64,000 nucleotides of DNA from Flavobacterium orientale (GTDB taxonomy: Bacteria > Bacteroidota > Bacteroidia > Flavobacteriales > Flavobacteriaceae). Below are positions 60,487-64,000 of this stretch, one piece after another. How positions within the stretch are numbered: position 1 is the first letter of the stretch; each line of letters begins with the position of its first letter. The notes under the pieces were generated by a model. That model saw only the letters and a list, made by a program, of their open reading frames with translations, was not told the DNA's origin and did no database searches. The stretch covers positions 124,001-188,000 of the forward strand of contig NZ_BMFG01000004.1 of assembly GCF_014638005.1 (NCBI RefSeq), read 5' to 3'. The position numbers and the translations under genes are program-made.

Positions 60487-61971
60487 ATGGAAAGCCAAGA
60501 CATTAAACCATTAGACCCCAGAAACGAGGAATTAATTGAAAATAAAAACCTGACCTTATTTGAAGCATTACTTCCTATTATAGTATTGGTTGGACTTTTA
60601 GCATTTAATGTATTGTATGCTTTTGGAGATGATGCATTGAGCGGAAGCAATCAATTCATTTTATTACTTGGAGCTGCTTTTGCTGCCATTGTGGGTTTTA
60701 GAAATAAAGTTTCCTATCAGGCCATGATGGAAGATGTTTCTAAAAATGTAAAATCAACTTCAAGTGCGATTATCATCTTGCTTTTGGTAGGTGCACTTTC
60801 CGGAACATGGCTTTTAAGCGGTATAATTCCGACGATGGTTTATTATGGTTTACAAATCTTACATCCCACTATTTTTCTTCCCGCATGTGTTGTGATTTGT
60901 TCTGTGATTTCTATTGCTACCGGAAGTTCTTGGACCACTTCTGCCACTGTCGGAATTGCATTAATCGGAATTGGTTCAACGCTTGGTATGCCAATCGGAA
61001 TGGTAGCCGGAGCCGTAATTTCAGGAGCTTATTTTGGGGATAAACTTTCCCCGTTGTCCGATACTACCAATTTAGCACCGGCAATGGCAGGAACGGATTT
61101 GTTTACACATATTCGCTATATGATGTTAACAACTGTGCCCACTTTGGTAGTGAGTTTAGTACTTTTTATCATTTTGGGATTAACACAAACCACAAGTGGA
61201 GCAAACAATAATGAAGCCACTTTAGTCGCCATCAAAGAAACGTTTACCATTTCACCTTGGTTATTTTTAGTTCCTATTGCTGTTATCGTTTTAATCATCA
61301 AAAAAACGGAGCCACTTATTGCTTTATTAATCGGAACCTTGTTAGGCGGTGCGTTTGCTTTATTTTTTCAACCGGACTTAGTTGCTAAAATTGGGGGCAG
61401 TACTTCCTTAGATTTAATGTCAGGATACAAAGGTGTGATGAACGCTATTACTGTTCAAACAAACTTTGAATCGTCAAACGAAATGTTGCAAGAACTTTTC
61501 ACTGCAAAAGGAATGCAAGGTATGTTAGGTACCATTTGGTTAATATTATGTGCCATGGTTTTCGGTGGCGTTATGGAGGCTATTGGAGCTTTGACAAAAA
61601 TCACGGAAGCCTTGCTGAAATTATTCCATACCGTTTTTGGATTATTTGCCAGCACAGTTGCCAGTTGTTTAGCCTTAAACTTGACCGCTTCTGATCAATA
61701 TTTAGCTATAGTTGTTCCCGGTAAAATGTTTGCTAAAGCTTACGAAAACAAAGGATTAGCTCCAGAAAATTTAAGTAGGACTTTAGAAGATTCCGGAACA
61801 GTAACTTCTGTTTTAGTGCCTTGGAATACCTGTGGAGCGTATCATAGCGGAGTTTTGGGTGTGTCTACATTAAGCTATGCTCCTTATGCCTTTTTCAATA
61901 TCATCAGTCCCTTCATGACCTTGCTATTTGCTGCTTTCCGAATAAAAATCAAACAATTATCCACTAAATAA
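60487..61971 (+). CDS. nhaC: Na+/H+ antiporter NhaC
   Basis: 494 residues from ATG 60487; the longest ORF starts at a TTG (60466) and is not preferred. About 12 transmembrane helices of the ion-transporter superfamily. NhaC hallmarks: ATGSSWTTSATVGIALIGIG, GAYFGDKLSPLSDTTNLAPA and SGTVTSVLVPWNTCGAYHS. Exchanges cytoplasmic Na+ for protons; inner membrane. Separate transcript between terminators at 60400 and 61994. Confidence 0.92.
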   Translation: MESQDIKPLDPRNEELIENKNLTLFEALLPIIVLVGLLAFNVLYAFGDDALSGSNQFILLLGAAFAAIVGFRNKVSYQAMMEDVSKNVKSTSSAIIILLLVGALSGTWLLSGIIPTMVYYGLQILHPTIFLPACVVICSVISIATGSSWTTSATVGIALIGIGSTLGMPIGMVAGAVISGAYFGDKLSPLSDTTNLAPAMAGTDLFTHIRYMMLTTVPTLVVSLVLFIILGLTQTTSGANNNEATLVAIKETFTISPWLFLVPIAVIVLIIKKTEPLIALLIGTLLGGAFALFFQPDLVAKIGGSTSLDLMSGYKGVMNAITVQTNFESSNEMLQELFTAKGMQGMLGTIWLILCAMVFGGVMEAIGALTKITEALLKLFHTVFGLFASTVASCLALNLTASDQYLAIVVPGKMFAKAYENKGLAPENLSRTLEDSGTVTSVLVPWNTCGAYHSGVLGVSTLSYAPYAFFNIISPFMTLLFAAFRIKIKQLSTK

Positions 61972-61993
61972 GGATTTCTTATCCTAACATCAT

Positions 61994-62023
61994 AAAAACT
62001 GCTTTAATCGGCAGTTTTTTTGT
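61994..62023 (+). terminator. Intrinsic terminator
   Basis: AAAAACTGC / GCAGTTTTT with an 8-base loop and T run; ends nhaC. Confidence 0.88.
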
Positions 62024-62177
62024 TTTAATTTAATTTTAACAATTGTTGACTCTGCAATAAATTGCTATTAAAACTACGAAAACACAAAAAATTTCAATTT
62101 AAAATTACACACTTGCAAGTTTTAGAGCAAAACCTACGTTAGCATCAATAAAATCAATACCTACATTGCAATTAGGT

Positions 62178-62221
62178 ATGACATTTGTCATGGTTGCAAC
62201 TCCCCTATTATCTTACCTTTG
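62178..62221 (+). promoter_or_regulatory. Peroxiredoxin promoter with palindromic operator
   Basis: -7 element TACCTTTG (62214-62221), -33 TTG (62194-62196), 17-bp spacer. The perfect palindrome ATGACA-TT-TGTCAT (62178-62191) is centred 33 bp from the -7 centre, the same spacing as the GTAAC-ATTA-GTTAC palindrome of the persulfide operon. Both fit RTRAC-N4-GTYAY and share 9 of 14 bases. Two TTGCAA motifs flank it (62166-62171, 62194-62199). Confidence 0.6.
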
Positions 62222-62254
62222 CATCAGAAATTAACAATTTAAAAAATAAAAATT

Positions 62255-62893
62255 ATGTCATTAGTAGGTAAAAAATTTCCAAACATCACCGTAGATGCTA
62301 TCTCAGAAATGGGAGATAATTTAAGAATCAACGTTTTGGATGAAGCGGTAAAAAACAACAAAAAAGTGATTTTGTTTTGGTACCCAAAAGATTTCACCTT
62401 TGTTTGTCCGACAGAATTGCACGCTTTTCAAACTGCTTTACCGGAGTTTGAGAGTAGAAATACACTAGTAATTGGTGCTTCTTGTGATACAAATGAAGTA
62501 CACTTTGCCTGGTTAAACACAGCAAAAAACAACGGTGGAATTGAAGGTGTAACTTATCCTCTACTTGCTGATACAACAAGAAATTTATCATCCGCTTTAG
62601 GGATTTTAGACATCGAAGCCGGAGCATATAATGAAGATACTGAAACGTATTTAATTTCAGGTTCTAACGTAACTTACAGAGCTACGTATTTGATTGACGA
62701 AACCGGAAAAATTTTCCACGAAAGTGTAAATGACATGCCATTAGGTAGAAATGTAAACGAATATTTGCGTTTGATTGATGCCTACACTCACGTTCAAACC
62801 AAAGGTGAAGTTTGTCCGGCCAACTGGGAAGAAGGAAAAGAAGCAATGGTAGCTGACCGTTTAAGCACTGCTGCTTACTTAAGTCAAAACTAA
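62255..62893 (+). CDS. 2-Cys peroxiredoxin (AhpC/Prx1 type)
   Basis: 212 residues. DFTFVCPTELHAF holds the peroxidatic cysteine (about 51); the resolving cysteine lies in KGEVCPANW (about 187), so typical 2-Cys. Threonine in PTE and a later Arg complete the active site. Reduces hydrogen peroxide and organic peroxides with thioredoxin. It carries a strong promoter and operator. Followed by a thioredoxin-like gene that may be its reductant. Confidence 0.94.
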   Translation: MSLVGKKFPNITVDAISEMGDNLRINVLDEAVKNNKKVILFWYPKDFTFVCPTELHAFQTALPEFESRNTLVIGASCDTNEVHFAWLNTAKNNGGIEGVTYPLLADTTRNLSSALGILDIEAGAYNEDTETYLISGSNVTYRATYLIDETGKIFHESVNDMPLGRNVNEYLRLIDAYTHVQTKGEVCPANWEEGKEAMVADRLSTAAYLSQN

Positions 62894-62900
62894 AACAAAG

Positions 62901-62981
62901 ATCAATGGCAATGGCAAAAGTCAAATAGTTTTCTTGAAATTTGATATTGTCATTGATTTTTGAACTTGATTTTTGCCATTG
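62901..62981. repeat. Competing inverted repeats between peroxiredoxin and thioredoxin genes
   Basis: Arms CAATGGCAAAAGTCAA (62909-62924) / TTGATTTTTGCCATTG (62966-62981), one mismatch in 16, and overlapping arms ATCAATGGCAAT (62901-62912) / ATTGTCATTGAT (62946-62957). Shared bases mean only one stem can form, so it could act as an RNA switch or attenuator. Confidence 0.5.
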
Positions 62982-63008
62982 TAATTGAAATTTAAAAAAA
63001 CACAATTT

Positions 63009-63323
63009 ATGTTAATCGATTTAACCGAAGATACCCTTCAAGATTTAGTCAATCAAAACAACAAAGTAGTAGTTCAGTATTCGGCTTCTTGGTGTGGCAA
63101 TTGCAGAATTATGAAACCGAAATTTAAAAAATTGGCTTCAGAAAACGACGGAATTACCTTTATCTTGGTGGATGCAGAAAATGCACCTGAATCAAGAAAA
63201 TTGGCTAATGTTTCCAATTTACCCACATTTGCCACTTTTGTAAATGGCAAATTAGTAAATCAAACCCAAACCAACAAAGCAGAAGTATTAGCTGAATTGG
63301 TTTCAGAAATTTCAGCAAACTAA
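63009..63323 (+). CDS. Thioredoxin-like protein (CGNC)
   Basis: 104 residues from ATG 63009; an upstream in-frame TTG (62985) lies in the hairpin region and is rejected. Thioredoxin fold with YSASWCGNCRIMKP (Cys29/Cys32) and cis-proline NLPTFATF. The CGNC site differs from the usual CGPC and should give a different redox potential. It shares one base (TAATG) with the next gene and follows the peroxiredoxin, so probably its reductant. Confidence 0.9.
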   Translation: MLIDLTEDTLQDLVNQNNKVVVQYSASWCGNCRIMKPKFKKLASENDGITFILVDAENAPESRKLANVSNLPTFATFVNGKLVNQTQTNKAEVLAELVSEISAN

Positions 63324-63580
63324 TGAAATTACCCGTTATCAAACAGTTAACTCAATTTATTGAGGAGAACGACCAAGATTATCTAGTTGAAACCATCGAA
63401 GTTTTGGAAGCTTTGACCGAAGTCCCTTCGCTAAAAGATGAAGAATTGGATGTGATTGGCGAATTAATTTCCAATATGTATGGAGCCTTGGAAGTGCATA
63501 AATCCATCAGAAACGGAATGGAGAAAAAAGAAGCTTTAAACAGTTTCATGCAACGGGTTTTGGGTTCAATAGACAAATAA
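63323..63580 (+). CDS. DUF6952-like small protein
   Basis: 85 residues, starting inside the stop codon of the thioredoxin-like gene (TAATG), so translationally coupled. All-helical and acidic: LPVIKQLTQFIEENDQDYLVETIEVLEALTEV is the first half, here by segment, then ISNMYGALEVHKSIRNGMEKKEAL. Matches the DUF6952 family as I recall it. A companion of thioredoxin-peroxiredoxin genes; no enzymatic residues visible. Confidence 0.8.
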   Translation: MKLPVIKQLTQFIEENDQDYLVETIEVLEALTEVPSLKDEELDVIGELISNMYGALEVHKSIRNGMEKKEALNSFMQRVLGSIDK

Positions 63581-63600
63581 TTTCCAAACAAATACCTCAA

Positions 63601-63632
63601 AAAATCGCTCTCCAATGGGAGCGATTTTTTTG
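63601..63632 (+). terminator. Intrinsic terminator
   Basis: AATCGCTC / GAGCGATT with 8-base loop and T run; ends the prx-trx-DUF6952 transcript(s). Confidence 0.88.
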
Positions 63633-63668
63633 TTAAACGATTCCGTTTAAAAGTTCCTATTTTTTTCC

Positions 63669-63676
63669 TATTTTTG
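63669..63676 (+). promoter_or_regulatory. -7 promoter element of tpx
   Basis: TATTTTTG, exact match, 21 bp before ATG 63698. No clear -33 TTG. Confidence 0.5.
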
Positions 63677-63697
63677 AAATCTTAATTAATCATTTTT

Positions 63698-64000
63698 ATG
63701 GCATCAATTACATTAGGCGGAAATCCTATAACAACCGTTGGAGAACTTCCAAAAATAGGATCTGAAGCTCCCCCATTCAATTTAACTAAAACCGATTTAT
63801 CAACCACAACATTAAACGATTACAAAGGAAAAAAAATAGTTTTAAACATTTTTCCGAGTATTGATACCGGCGTTTGTGCTACATCCGTTAGAAAATTCAA
63901 TGCGTTGGCTGCCAATTTAGAAAATACAACCGTTTTGTGTATTTCACGTGATTTACCATTTGCTCAAAAGCGTTTTTGCGGTTCGGAAGGTATCGAAAAT
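63698..64000 (+). CDS. tpx: Thiol peroxidase Tpx, N-terminal part
   Basis: Truncated by the right window edge after 101 residues. The start [20 protein letters not shown] is typical of Tpx. Peroxidatic cysteine at about 60 in [13 protein letters not shown], resolving cysteine at about 94 in KRFCGSEG. Atypical 2-Cys peroxiredoxin that reduces lipid and alkyl peroxides, recycled by thioredoxin. Own promoter after a terminator. Confidence 0.93.
   Translation, partial: MASITLGGNPITTVGELPKIGSEAPPFNLTKTDLSTTTLNDYKGKKIVLNIFPSIDTGVCATSVRKFNALAANLENTTVLCISRDLPFAQKRFCGSEGIEN

Noticed and set aside
1..64000. CRISPR arrays, tRNA or rRNA genes, insertion sequences with transposase, phage genes
   Set aside because: None seen: no regularly spaced direct repeats with unique spacers, no cloverleaf-like T-loop motifs, no transposase or phage structural motifs in any translation.

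Overview
This is an AT-rich chromosomal window from a member of the Bacteroidota, most likely Flavobacteriaceae and Flavobacterium-like. The evidence: promoters carry the Bacteroidota -7 element TAnnTTTG and genes lack Shine-Dalgarno sequences. There is a type IX secretion (T9SS) sorting domain, a bacillithiol gene (bshA), many short lipoproteins with a lipobox, a CarboxypepD_reg/TonB-dependent receptor, and prfB with its programmed +1 frameshift. No rRNA, tRNA, CRISPR array, transposase or integrase was seen.

Layout. 0-8 kb: housekeeping and metabolism (acyl-CoA synthetase fragment, threonine aldolase, prfB, acyl-CoA carboxylase beta subunit, a group II PLP decarboxylase). 7.8-10.3 kb: a minus-strand set of thioredoxin, a rhodanese lipoprotein and a CstB-like persulfide dioxygenase-rhodanese, suggesting reactive-sulfur handling. 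10.2-19.5 kb: ion transporters (NhaP-type K+/H+ antiporter with a UspA protein, Na+/Ca2+ exchanger), small lipoproteins, and intergenic spaces full of palindromic repeats. 19.5-29.2 kb: an accessory block, all on the minus strand, with an MmeI-like restriction-methylation enzyme, a TIR-domain protein, a secreted MACPF protein and several unrecognised genes. Two genes at its right end share a duplicated promoter/leader module, and one spacer holds a long imperfect inverted repeat that looks like an attC site.

29.2-45.4 kb: a 21-bp in-frame tandem repeat, an M1 aminopeptidase with unusual C-rich codon use, DoxX, a MenE-like ligase, a CPBP protease, a GIY-YIG nuclease flanked by shared repeats, ArsC, a TonB-dependent receptor, fumarase, a three-gene stress cluster (DUF4142, glycine zipper, DUF892), a T9SS cargo protein, and five copies of a ~122-bp MITE-like palindromic element in two clusters. 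45.4-64 kb: a two-domain fasciclin lipoprotein, ung, mutS2, a di-haem peroxidase, a dicarboxylate symporter with aroC, an LpxH-like phosphatase, bshA, an Lrp regulator divergent from a methionine gamma-lyase-like gene, nhaC, and a peroxide-defence group (2-Cys peroxiredoxin, thioredoxin-like protein, DUF6952, Tpx).

Most interesting: (1) similar 14-bp palindromes at the same 33-bp spacing from the -7 element in front of both the persulfide dioxygenase operon and the peroxiredoxin, suggesting one shared activator; (2) the 19.5-29 kb block as a candidate defence or antagonism island; (3) the duplicated leader and attC-like repeat; (4) the MITE-like elements; (5) the prfB frameshift site, which keeps a perfect SD-like stimulator in a lineage whose ribosomes do not normally use SD sequences.
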